Of a DNA stretch of 64,000 nt, positions 17,096 through 25,978 are shown one piece after another. The DNA is from G965202665 sp965243835. GTDB taxonomy: Bacteria; Actinomycetota; Acidimicrobiia; Spongiisociales; Spongiisociaceae. The stretch lies in assembly GCA_965243835.1 (NCBI GenBank), contig OZ251578.1:1116001-1180000 (forward strand). Direction: 5' to 3'. The translations under genes were made by a program, and so were the position numbers. Below the pieces are notes generated by a model. It was not told where the DNA came from, did no database searches, and saw nothing but the letters and a program-made list of their open reading frames with translations. Position 1 is the first letter of the stretch; every line of letters begins with the position of its first letter.

Positions 17096-18294
17096 CGCCC
17101 ACAGACTACCGCCTGTCCGCCCGCTCCCGGGACCCGGTTTCTCGGTTCCAGCAGGCCAAGTAGCAGCCCTGTCCCATCTCCGGTTCGCTCCACCCGCCCG
17201 TCTCCGGTTCGTCCAACCCTGCGCCGCGCCCGCCCCTCACTGCTACAGCGTCGTCTTCCGTGCTTCCCGGGAAACCGGGTATGTGTGGTCACCGTTCCGG
17301 TCGCGTCCGGGCTTTGGCAAGGGTGCTGGCGTCGTATTCCTCCGGTTTTCAGGTTTGCGAGCAGGTTCAGGTTCGGTCCGTTGAGCGACCCGTTTTGGTT
17401 ACCCGTTCTCGGAAAGGGGTTTCTTGTTTGTCGATGGTCGGGCGGTGTGCCGTGTTTCCGTTCCCTTTTGCTCCACCCGCCAGTCCCCGGTTCGTCAAAT
17501 CCAGACTTCCGTCGCGTCCGATGCCGTTGCTAAATCGTCGTCTCCCGTACTATTTCCCAGGAACCGGGGCGTACATCGCTACCGCTCCGGTCGCGTCCAG
17601 GTTCCTCCGGCGTTGTCCATCACGATTTCTCGCTGGCGTGGGCCATCCTCGGTATCGGGCGTTGGCCCGCTCGTTTTGCAAATCGGCCAGGGAGACGGCG
17701 TCGCTTGCCTCCGGTTTTCGGGTTCGCGGCCGGTTCAGGTTCGGTCCATTGATCAACAGGTATTTCATCGCCCGTAGCCGGCCGGTTGGCCGCCCGTTCC
17801 CGGGACGCGGTTTCTTGGTTGTAGCCAGCGGGGCGGTGGGCCGTATTCCATTTCGGTTCGCTCCACCCCGGCCTTGCGTCTTGCCTGCCGCCGCTCCAGT
17901 GGCGTCCGGGTTCCTTTTTGATATTCGACTGTGCATACACCTCCTGTGGGGCGCGGCGGGTTGCCCAGCGTGGCCGCCTCTTTATCGTCTACAGCCGGTC
18001 GGTTGGCCGCCCTCTCTTGGAACGGGTTTCTTGGGCGCCGTCGGCCGGGCGGCGGGCCTTATTCCATTGCCGTTCGCTTCGCCCGCCCGTCTCCGGTTCG
18101 TCCATTCCAGCCTTCCGTTGCGCCCGTCGTCGCTGTTCCGGCGTTGCTTCGTTGTCATCATGAGTGCCCTGTCGGCGTGGGTGCGGTCCTCGGCATTATG
18201 TGTTGGTCCGGTTGCTTCCGCATCGGTCAGGGCGCCGGTTCCGTACGTCTCCGGTTTTAGGGTTCGCGGCCGGTTCAGGTTCGGTCCGTTGGTT
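17096..18294. repeat. Tandem degenerate copies of the lplA-like 3' end / aroQ 5' end junction
   Basis: About 1.2 kb with no intact gene. The aroQ start region recurs around 17370, 17735 and 18270 (anchor GGTTCAGGTTCGGTCC; the genuine site is near 17055). One copy retains an ATG at 17768 and reads MKYLLINGPNLNRPRTRKP. The lplA-like 3' end recurs around 17288, 17573 and 17895 (anchor CCGGTCGCGTCC and variants; the genuine site is near 18495). The alternation shows that the gene junction itself was multiplied, in units of roughly 300-550 bp, and then decayed. Confidence 0.8.
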
Positions 18295-19080
18295 TCAACC
18301 TGTTTTGGCCATCCGCTCTCGAGACCCGGTTTCTTGGTCGTTGCGTGCCAAGCGGCGGGCCGTGTCCCATTCCCGTTCGCTCCATTTGCCTGTTTGCAGT
18401 TCGTCCAACCCCGCCCCTCGCCGCGCCTGTCGCCATTGTTCCAGCACTGCTTCTCGCACTTCTTCCCAGGTAACCGGGGAGTACATCGCCACCGCTCCGG
18501 TCGCGTCCGGGTTCCATTCGATATCCAACTCCGCATACACGGCCTGCAGGACGCGGCGGATTTCCCCGGCGTCGTCCACCACGATCACCCCGCCGGTGTG
18601 GGCCGCCCCCGGTATCAGGCGTTGACCCACTCCCATCAGTTTGCGCCGTCCGCCGGCGTTCACTGACCAGGCACCCGGGCAGTACTCCCCGGCTATCTCC
18701 CCCACCCGGGCGTCCACTCCCAGGGAGGCCAAGGCGTCCCGGACGACCCCGCTCGCCAGCCGGTAGCGGTCGGTCACGCCCCGGCCCGGGTCGGGGTCGG
18801 GACGGGCCCAGGCGAAGGCGATGGTTTGCGGATGAAACACCGCCGCCCGTCCCCCCGCCGCCCGCACCGCGGTCTGATAACCGGCCGCCCGGGCCGCGGC
18901 AACCGCCCGCCGGAAGCCGGGGGAGGCCGCGTCCCGCCGTCCGAATGCAACCACCCGCCCCGGCCGGTAGAGGCGCAACGTCTCCGGGGAGCGTCCGGCC
19001 GCTACCTCGTAGAGGACGGCCCGCGTCAGCCCGGTCTGCAACTCCGCCTCGGCGGGTCCCGCATCGCTCAGCAAACGCAT
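18295..19080 (-). CDS. Lipoate-protein ligase A-like protein (BPL/LplA/LipB fold)
   Basis: 261 residues. RPGRVVAFGRRDAASPGF and VRAAGGRAAVFHPQTIAFAW match the LplA/LipM-type acyltransferase fold. EYCPGAWSVNAGGRRKLMGVGQR supplies the conserved Cys and Lys region (Lys near residue 160), and HTGGVIVVDD follows. It could ligate or transfer lipoyl/octanoyl groups. The C-terminal 70 residues are low in family resemblance and are the part that is reiterated downstream. It is divergent from the molybdenum hydroxylase operon. Confidence 0.78.
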   Translation of the reverse strand: MRLLSDAGPAEAELQTGLTRAVLYEVAAGRSPETLRLYRPGRVVAFGRRDAASPGFRRAVAAARAAGYQTAVRAAGGRAAVFHPQTIAFAWARPDPDPGRGVTDRYRLASGVVRDALASLGVDARVGEIAGEYCPGAWSVNAGGRRKLMGVGQRLIPGAAHTGGVIVVDDAGEIRRVLQAVYAELDIEWNPDATGAVAMYSPVTWEEVREAVLEQWRQARRGAGLDELQTGKWSEREWDTARRLARNDQETGSRERMAKTG

Positions 19081-19245
19081 TGTTCAGAGTTTATGTAAAC
19101 GGCACCGGGGGGAGGCGGGTTATTCTTGTCGGGGCCGGGCGCTATATTGTCATATTGTCAGATCAAAGTCCAGGGGCGCCCGTACGGCGGGGCCCGCGGT
19201 CCCGGCCGCCTCCAGCAAAAAGTCAGAAAACGAGGTAGCAAGCAA

Positions 19246-20106
19246 ATGCACTACGCAGCGCCCGCATCGGTGGAAGAGGCGGTGGGATTGCTGTCCGGCG
19301 ATCCGCAGGCCCGTCCCTATGCGGGTTCCACCGACCTGATTCCGCAACTGCGCGGGGGGCGGCCCGAGCCGTCCCTGCTGGTGGATCTGAAAAACATTCC
19401 CCGATTGACGGATATACGATCCGAAAACGGGGCGTGGATCATCGGGGCGGCCGCCCCGGCCGCGGCCCTCGTCGAACATCGGGAGCTGTCCTCCGACCTG
19501 CCCGGCTTGGTGGAGGCGGCCGCCCTCATCGGCTCCGACCAGATCCAGTCCCGGGCCAGCCTGGGAGGGAACCTGTGCAACGCCTCCCCGGCCGCCGATT
19601 CGGTTCCTGCCCTGGCTGTCAACGGGGCCCGTGCGGTGATCGCCGGCCCGGACGGGGAGCGCACCGTCCCCGTAACGGAAGTGGTCACCGGACCCGGTCA
19701 AACATCCTTGGGAGCGGGGGAGTTGGTGGCGGAGCTGGTAATAGACCGGCCCGCTCCGGGAACCTCCGACGCTTATCTGCGATTTATTCCCCGCACCGAA
19801 ATGGACATCGCCGTAGTGGGGGCGGCGGCCCGCATTTCCCTGGACGGGGAGGGGGGATGCCGCGGGGCGGAAGTGTTTTTAGGGGCGGTGGCCCCCACCG
19901 TGGCGCCGGTGCCGGAGGCCTCCGACCGGCTGGCGGGCGGCCCGATCGGGGAGGAGGGCCTGCAGGCCATGGCGGCGGCGGCCGCGGCCGCCTGCGATCC
20001 CATCGACGATAAACGCGGCACCGTTCGGTACCGGCGGCGGGTGGCCGGAGTGCTGGCCCGCCGGGCCATCGTCCGGGCCGCCGCCCGCGCAAAGGAGCGT
20101 CCATGA
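19246..20106 (+). CDS. Molybdenum hydroxylase medium subunit (FAD-binding, CoxM-like)
   Basis: 286 residues from ATG 19246 (GAGGT upstream). PYAGSTDLIPQLRGG is the first FAD-binding motif and ASLGGNLCNASPAADSVPAL the second. FIPRTEMDIAVVGAAARI is the family's C-terminal domain entry. The subunit passes electrons from the [2Fe-2S] centres to an external acceptor. It overlaps the small-subunit gene by 4 nt. Confidence 0.92.
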   Translation: MHYAAPASVEEAVGLLSGDPQARPYAGSTDLIPQLRGGRPEPSLLVDLKNIPRLTDIRSENGAWIIGAAAPAAALVEHRELSSDLPGLVEAAALIGSDQIQSRASLGGNLCNASPAADSVPALAVNGARAVIAGPDGERTVPVTEVVTGPGQTSLGAGELVAELVIDRPAPGTSDAYLRFIPRTEMDIAVVGAAARISLDGEGGCRGAEVFLGAVAPTVAPVPEASDRLAGGPIGEEGLQAMAAAAAAACDPIDDKRGTVRYRRRVAGVLARRAIVRAAARAKERP

Positions 20107-20588
20107 GCAACATTCCCGTCTCGGCCATCATCAACGGCGACCCGGTGGAGTTTCTGTGCCGGGCCGACCAGACCCTGCTCGACGCCCTGCGGGACACTTT
20201 GGGCCTGATCGGAACCAAAGAGGGGTGCTCCACCGGCGACTGCGGGGCCTGCTCGGTGATAATGAACGGACGGCTCACCTGTTCCTGCCTGGCGCCCGCC
20301 CCGGAAGCGGACGGGGCGGCCATCACCACCATCGAAGGCCTGGCCGACGGACATCGGCTCCATCCCCTGCAGGACGCTTTCCTAGAGGGGGCGGCCCTGC
20401 AGTGCGGAGTGTGCACCCCCGGGTTTTTGATGGCGGCCAAAGCCCTTCTGGACCGCAACCCCGACCCCACCGAGGAGGAGGTGCGCTACGGGGTGGCGGG
20501 CAACCTGTGCCGGTGCACCGGCTACGACAAAATCGTCCGCTCCATTATGGACGCCGCCCGGGAAATGCGGGAAAACGTCCCCGGTTAG
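20103..20588 (+). CDS. Molybdenum hydroxylase small subunit ([2Fe-2S], CoxS-like)
   Basis: 161 residues. The plant-type cluster ligands are in GCSTGDCGACSV plus a later Cys in TCSCLA. The second cluster uses QCGVCTPGF and NLCRCTGYDKI. All eight expected cysteines are present. It forms a heterotrimer with the flanking subunits. Confidence 0.95.
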   Translation: MSNIPVSAIINGDPVEFLCRADQTLLDALRDTLGLIGTKEGCSTGDCGACSVIMNGRLTCSCLAPAPEADGAAITTIEGLADGHRLHPLQDAFLEGAALQCGVCTPGFLMAAKALLDRNPDPTEEEVRYGVAGNLCRCTGYDKIVRSIMDAAREMRENVPG

Positions 20589-20676
20589 ATTAAATAGCCG
20601 GTAAACAGCGGGCAACCAAGCGACCAGCGAACCAGCAAGCAAAACGACAAAGTTCAAAACGGGGCAAGGAGGACAA

Positions 20677-22965
20677 GTGACTGCAACCACCGCCGCGACC
20701 AACGGTTACAAGTGGGTGGGGACCCGGCCGGTGCGCCATGACGGATTGGACAAGGTGACCGGACGGGCCCGGTTCGGGGCCGACTTGGCCCTGCCGGGAA
20801 TGCTAATCGGGGCCGTTTTGCGCTCCCCGCACGCCCACGCCCGCATTGTTTCCATCGACGTTTCCGCCGCCGAGCAGATGGACGGGGTGAAGGCGGTTCT
20901 GACCGGGGCCGACCTGCCGGAGCTGGAGTCGGAGGCCGGGTCGGGCGGGGAAGCGGAAGTGAATTTCCGGGACCTGTCCCGCAACGTTCTGGCCCGCGAC
21001 AAGGTTTTGTACGCCGGGCATCCGGTGGCGGCGGTGGCGGCCGTCACCCGGCGGGAGGCGACGGCGGCCGCGGCCGCCATCCGGGTGGAATACGAGGTGT
21101 TGCCGCATGTGTTGACGGTGGACGAGGCGATGGCCCCCGGCGCCCCCCTGTTGCACGACGACCTGTTCACCAAAGGGGCGGAGCCGCCGGCCGAGGAGCC
21201 GTCCAACATCGCTTCCCGCTACTTCTACGAGCATGGAGACGCAGAAGCCGGGTTCGCCGGGGCGGAGGTGGTCGTGGAACGCGAGTTCACCACCAAGGCC
21301 GTGCACCAAGGCTACATCGAGCCGCATGCGGTGGTGGCCGACACCGGCGAAGACGGACGGTCGACGGTGTGGTGCTCCTCGCAGGGCCATTTCGCGGTGC
21401 GGAGCATGACCGCCAAGGTGATCGGATGGGAGCCGAGCCGGATCAAGGTGATCCCGGCCGAAATCGGCGGCGGATTCGGCGGCAAGACCACCATCTATCT
21501 GGAGCCGTTGGCGGTGCTGTTGTCGCAACGGGCGGGACGGCCCGTGAAACTGGTGATGAGCCGCGAGGAAGTGTTCACGGCCACCGGCCCCACCTCCGGG
21601 ACGCGCATCCGGGTCAAAGCGGGGGCGGCCAGGGACGGCAAACTGACGGCCGCTACCGCCTGGCTGGCCTACGAGGCGGGGGCTTTCCCCGGTTCGCCGG
21701 TCGGCCCGGGCGGAATGTGCATCTTCGCCCCCTACGAGATTCCCAACGTGCGCGTGGAGGGTTGGGACGTGGTGACCAACACCCCGAAAGTGGCCGCCTA
21801 CCGGGCCCCGGGGGCGCCGATGGCCTCCTTCGCGGCGGAGACGGTTTTGGACGAAATCGCCCGCGAACTGGGAATGGACCCCATCGATCTGCGACTGGCC
21901 AATGCGGTGGCCGAAGGGGCCCAGTCCACCTACGGCCCCAAGATTCGGGTGGTGGGTTGCCGGGAAACCCTGCAGGCCATCAAAGACCACCCCCACTACC
22001 GGACCCCCCTGCAACCCGGCCAGGGCCGGGGGGTGGCCACCGGTTTCTGGTTCAACATCGGGGGCGACTCCAGCGCCACCGTCCACGTCAACGAAGACGG
22101 CACCGCCTCGGTGATGACCGGCAGCCCCGACATCGGCGGCTCGCGGGCCTCCCAGGCTTTGATGGCGGCCGAGGAGTTGGGGATCGACGTGGGGTTGATC
22201 CGTCCGTCGGTGGCCGACACCGAATCGGTGGGTTACACGGATATGACCGGCGGCAGCCGGGTGGCGTTCGCCACCGGGATGGCGGTGGTGGAGGCGTGCC
22301 GCAAAGTGGTGGCCGAACTGCGCTCCCGGGCGGCCAAAATGTGGGGGGCCGAGCCCGAAGAGGTGGAATGGGTGGACGGTTCCGCCCAGCACGTTTCCGG
22401 CGCCCAGCCTCCCCTGACCCTGGCCGAGTTGGCCAAGGCCTCCTCCCGCACCGGCGGTCCGGTGACCGCCAGCGCCGCCCTCAACGCCCGGGGGGCGGGG
22501 GCCGCCTACTCCACCCAGTTGTGCGATGTGGAAGTTGACCGGGAGACCGGGGCGGTGAAAGTGCTCCGCTACACCACCGCCCAGGATGCGGGGCGGGCCA
22601 TCCATCCCAGTTACGTGGAAGGCCAGATGCAGGGCGGGGTGGCGCAGGGCATCGGCTGGGCCCTGAACGAGGAATACATTTTCGACCGGTCGGGGAAGAT
22701 GGAAAACCCCGGTTTTTTGGACTACCGGATGCCGGTGGCTTCCGACCTGCCGATGATCGACACGGTGGTGGTGGAAGTCCCCAATCCCCGTCATCCGTAC
22801 GGGGTGCGGGGGGTGGGGGAGGTGGGGATCGTCCCCCCGCTGGCCGCGGTGGCCAACGCGGTGTTCGACGCCACCGGCCGCCGGTTCCGCGACCTGCCCA
22901 TGTCCCCGCCCCGGGTGCTGGCCGCCCTGGATGAGGCCGGGGCAGTTGCGGCAATGGGGGCCTAG
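20677..22965 (+). CDS. Molybdenum hydroxylase large (molybdopterin-binding) subunit
   Basis: 762 residues from GTG 20677 with GGAGG 6 nt upstream. GGGFGGK (moco-binding loop), the AYRAPGAP segment and the C-terminal GVGEVGIVPP (catalytic Glu) identify the xanthine dehydrogenase/CoxL superfamily. The active-site loop is AYRAPGAP rather than the AYxCSFR of form I CO dehydrogenase, so CO is an unlikely substrate. An N-heterocycle, aldehyde or aromatic acyl-CoA substrate is possible. Order medium-small-large is typical. Confidence 0.92.
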   Translation: MTATTAATNGYKWVGTRPVRHDGLDKVTGRARFGADLALPGMLIGAVLRSPHAHARIVSIDVSAAEQMDGVKAVLTGADLPELESEAGSGGEAEVNFRDLSRNVLARDKVLYAGHPVAAVAAVTRREATAAAAAIRVEYEVLPHVLTVDEAMAPGAPLLHDDLFTKGAEPPAEEPSNIASRYFYEHGDAEAGFAGAEVVVEREFTTKAVHQGYIEPHAVVADTGEDGRSTVWCSSQGHFAVRSMTAKVIGWEPSRIKVIPAEIGGGFGGKTTIYLEPLAVLLSQRAGRPVKLVMSREEVFTATGPTSGTRIRVKAGAARDGKLTAATAWLAYEAGAFPGSPVGPGGMCIFAPYEIPNVRVEGWDVVTNTPKVAAYRAPGAPMASFAAETVLDEIARELGMDPIDLRLANAVAEGAQSTYGPKIRVVGCRETLQAIKDHPHYRTPLQPGQGRGVATGFWFNIGGDSSATVHVNEDGTASVMTGSPDIGGSRASQALMAAEELGIDVGLIRPSVADTESVGYTDMTGGSRVAFATGMAVVEACRKVVAELRSRAAKMWGAEPEEVEWVDGSAQHVSGAQPPLTLAELAKASSRTGGPVTASAALNARGAGAAYSTQLCDVEVDRETGAVKVLRYTTAQDAGRAIHPSYVEGQMQGGVAQGIGWALNEEYIFDRSGKMENPGFLDYRMPVASDLPMIDTVVVEVPNPRHPYGVRGVGEVGIVPPLAAVANAVFDATGRRFRDLPMSPPRVLAALDEAGAVAAMGA

Positions 22966-22969
22966 GACC

Positions 22970-23215
22970 ATGGCCCGGGTTTTTCTGGCCTCCGGGTTGC
23001 GCGGTTTCACCGGCGGCGCAACCGAAATAGAAGTAGAGGCCCCCACCGTGCGGGAGTTGATCGCCGGGTTGGACGAGCAGTTCCCCGGCCTGGGGGAGCG
23101 TCTGTCCTCGGGGACGGCGGTGGCCATCGACGGGGAAATAATGAACGACGCCGATTACCTGCCGGTCCCCCCGCAGGCCGAAGTTCACTTCCTGCCCCCG
23201 CTGAGCGGTGGATAG
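22970..23215 (+). CDS. MoaD/ThiS-family ubiquitin-like sulfur carrier
   Basis: 81 residues from ATG 22970, ending in the diagnostic Gly-Gly (PPLSGG). VRELIAGLDEQFPGL and VAIDGEIM fit MoaD-like folds. The position right after the large subunit suggests it feeds molybdopterin synthesis or cofactor sulfuration for this enzyme (inference). Confidence 0.82.
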   Translation: MARVFLASGLRGFTGGATEIEVEAPTVRELIAGLDEQFPGLGERLSSGTAVAIDGEIMNDADYLPVPPQAEVHFLPPLSGG

Positions 23216-25070
23216 GTTGCAGCGCGCCCCGTTTCGCAGGGCGGCGGTCCTGGTCGCGGCCGCGGCCTGCGCGGCATTGGCTTTGGGAGCCGGACCGGGG
23301 GCCGGACAGCCTGCGGAGCCGGGGGAAGGGTTGTTGGACGCCGCCGGTTGCGCCGACGGGACGTATGTAACCGATGCGGCCGAAGGCGCCGATGCCGCCG
23401 CTAACGCCGGTTTGATCTCCGACTGCCGGACGCTGGTGGAGATGCGCAACTACTGGCTGTCCCACCCGGACAACGCCGACCTGCCCGCTGATCACTTGTT
23501 GCGGGCCTGGGGACGGGGGGAGACGGCGCACTTGGCCGACTGGCCGGGGGTGCGGCTGGGCGGGGGGCGGGTGGACCAGTTGTTTTTCACGGGGGCCGGA
23601 ATCGGCGGGGAACTCCCGCCCGAGATCGGCCGGCTTACGGGACTGGTGAACCTGCGTTTGGGGGGCAATGAGTTCACGGGCCGCCTGCCCGTCCAACTGG
23701 GGGAGCTGGAAAACCTGGAGGAACTGTTCGTTTGGGGGGCCAACCTGCAGAGCCCCATCCCGGCGGAGCTGGGCCGGCTGGTTAATTTGCAGTTCTTGTC
23801 CATCTTCGGAAACGACTTCGCCGGTACCATCCCGGAGGAGCTGGGCGACCTGCGCAGTTTGCGGGCCTTGTCCATCCGGGACAACCGCCTGACCGGTTCC
23901 ATCCCCTCCCGGTTGGGCCGGCTGTCCAACCTGACCCTGCTCTGGTTGGAGCGCAACCGGTTGTCCGGCCCCGTCCCGCCCGAACTGGGCCGGTTGACCA
24001 AGTTGAACAGTTTGCGTCTGGGAAGCAATAACCTGTCGGGCGGCATCCCGGATTCCCTGGGCGGTTTGGGGGATTTGACCGAGTTGTGGCTGTACGACAA
24101 CCGGCTGTCGGGCGGCGTGCCCGCTTCCCTGGGCGGCTTGGGCGACCTGCAGTCGCTGTTGCTGCATAACAATAATTTGACCGGGCCCGTTCCGTCCGGG
24201 TTGGGCGGCCTGTCCCAGGCGGGGGAAATCGACCTGTCCGGGAATATGTTGTCCGGCCCCGTTCCGCCGGAGCTGGGTTCCCTGCCCCGGTTGACCGCGT
24301 TGCGCCTCTCCGGGAATACGCTTACCGGCCCCGTTCCGCCGGAGCTGGGAGGGCTGGACGCTTTGGAATGGCTGTACCTGCAGGACAACCGGCTGACCGG
24401 CCCGGTTCCCGAAGCGGTGCTCCGTCTGGACGTGACGGAGATGCGGCTGGAGGGCAACCAACTGACCGGCCCGCTCCCGGCGGTTCCGGCGGCGGTTTGC
24501 CGAGGGGAGTTTGCGGGCCGGTTCTGCGACGAGGACGGGGGCGCGCACGAGGAGGCCATCGAAACGGTGGCCGGCCGGGGACTGATCCTGGGATGCGAGG
24601 CGGATCGTTTCTGCCCCGACCTGCCGGTAACCCGCCGTCATATGGCGGCGTTTCTGTTCGGGGCCTACCGGTGGTGGAAAGACTTCCCGGGAATAGAAGT
24701 GGAACCGGCGGAGTTGCCCGACGTGCCCGAGGGGGCCTGGTACCGGACATCCGCCGAATGGGCGGTGACCAACGGGGTGATGTCGGTCGTCGGAGGCCGC
24801 TTCAATCCCGGCGGCGCGGTAACCCGGGCGGAGGCGGCCCGTATGCTGGTCGCCGCTTTTGATCATTTGCAACCCGCCCCGGAACCCCAGGGCCAGGGGG
24901 CATTCGCCGACCTGGTCGGATGGGAACCCGCACAAGCGCAAGCGGCGGAGGGCCTGTACGAGGCGGGAGTAACCCTCGGTTGCTCGACCGGGCCCCGGCG
25001 ATTCTGCCCCGCCCGCCCCCTGACCCGCGCCCAGTTGGCGTCGCTATTGTTCCGGGCCCTGCCCACCTGA
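23208..25070 (+). CDS. Secreted plant-type LRR protein with C-terminal S-layer homology repeats
   Basis: 620 residues. It has a signal peptide with an Ala-rich core (residues 10-35), then about twelve 24-residue leucine-rich repeats of the plant-specific pattern LxxNxLxGxIP (residues about 120-430). Three SLH-like repeats follow (GLILGCEADRFCPDLPVTRRHMAAFLF, split as GLILGCEADRFCPD and VTRRHMAAFLF; then GVMSVVGGRFNPGGAVTRAEA and GVTLGCSTGPRRFCPARPL). It is likely exported and held to the cell surface. The GTG start overlaps the MoaD-like stop by 8 nt; TTG four codons on is an alternative. Its 3' end is copied at 25.5 kb. Confidence 0.85.
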   Translation: MDRLQRAPFRRAAVLVAAAACAALALGAGPGAGQPAEPGEGLLDAAGCADGTYVTDAAEGADAAANAGLISDCRTLVEMRNYWLSHPDNADLPADHLLRAWGRGETAHLADWPGVRLGGGRVDQLFFTGAGIGGELPPEIGRLTGLVNLRLGGNEFTGRLPVQLGELENLEELFVWGANLQSPIPAELGRLVNLQFLSIFGNDFAGTIPEELGDLRSLRALSIRDNRLTGSIPSRLGRLSNLTLLWLERNRLSGPVPPELGRLTKLNSLRLGSNNLSGGIPDSLGGLGDLTELWLYDNRLSGGVPASLGGLGDLQSLLLHNNNLTGPVPSGLGGLSQAGEIDLSGNMLSGPVPPELGSLPRLTALRLSGNTLTGPVPPELGGLDALEWLYLQDNRLTGPVPEAVLRLDVTEMRLEGNQLTGPLPAVPAAVCRGEFAGRFCDEDGGAHEEAIETVAGRGLILGCEADRFCPDLPVTRRHMAAFLFGAYRWWKDFPGIEVEPAELPDVPEGAWYRTSAEWAVTNGVMSVVGGRFNPGGAVTRAEAARMLVAAFDHLQPAPEPQGQGAFADLVGWEPAQAQAAEGLYEAGVTLGCSTGPRRFCPARPLTRAQLASLLFRALPT

Positions 25071-25780
25071 TTTACCGGTAACCGCCCCCCCGAATTTGTT
25101 CCTCGCGAAAAAAATCTCAACCTCTCAAAAAAGAAAAACCCGCCATTTACCAGCAGTTTTATCCTACGGGGAAAGCCGGCGGAAAAACACCCCCCCTTGT
25201 TTGAGGTTGCAAAGTCGGGTATATTAAGGGTGGGAGGGAGGAGGGCGGGTGGGTGGGACGGCCAGCCGCCGAAAATTTTGCGCGGACATTCCGGGGTTGC
25301 GGTTGCCTGCGGATTTTGGGTTTGAAAAAGCGCCGCTGACCAGGCAGGAGGTCTTCTTGGCCCAAGGCAACGGGAGATTGCGCCGAAGGAGCGTTTGACG
25401 ATGGTGTCGACGGTGTCGGAAAGGATAAGCCATCGCGGCGGCCAGGATATGAGAGCGTCGCGGGCGGATGGCGTACGAGTGGGCGCTCCGTTGCCGCTCG
25501 CCGACCAGCGCCCGGTTGGCGTTGTTCCTGTTCCGGGCCCTGCCTACCTGATTTACCGGTAACCGCCCCCCGGATTCACCCCCTCGCGAAGAATATTTAA
25601 ACTTCCGAAAAAAGAAAAAGGGCTATTTACCAGGTGTTTTAGCACAGGGGGAAACCTGGCGGAAAAAGACCCCCCTTGTTTGAGGTTGCAAAGTCGGGTA
25701 TATTAAGGGTGGGAGGGAGGGGGGCGGGTGGGTGGGTTGACCAGCGCCAAAATTTTTTCGCGGATTTTTTGGAGTTTGCC
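25071..25780 (+). repeat. Two copies of a downstream element, plus a copy of the LRR-SLH gene's last 75 bp
   Basis: No gene. 25485-25560 repeats the end of the LRR-SLH gene (25010-25085), including TTCCGGGCCCTGCC and the run-on into GATTTACCGGTAACCGCCCC. An element of about 190 bp follows each: copy 1 at about 25100-25290 and copy 2 at about 25580-25770. Shared blocks are ATTTACCAG, TTGTTTGAGGTTGCAAAG, TCGGGTATATTAAGGGTGGG and a G-rich tail. 25781-25885 shows no gene. Confidence 0.8.
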
Positions 25781-25978
25781 GATGTTTGCGAAAGCTGTAT
25801 CCGCCGGTTTTTGATCCCGGGTCCGGCGCAGGCCGGGACGGTCGTAGTATGAGGATAGCGACGGGCGACGGCCGGGAGGTGAAACATCTGGGGCGGATGG
25901 GGACACGGCTGGAGGTCCTTTTTCCACGATGACGATAAGCGGCGGGCGCCGGAGTTCGACCGCGCCCTGCTGGCCCGG

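Noticed and set aside
21369..22538. Long Gly/Arg-rich frame inside the molybdenum hydroxylase large subunit
   Set aside because: Composition is that of an alternative frame of GC-rich DNA; the overlapping gene has complete cofactor motifs.
20103..22965. Aerobic CO dehydrogenase (coxMSL)
   Set aside because: The large subunit lacks the AYxCSFR active-site motif, so only the superfamily is supported.
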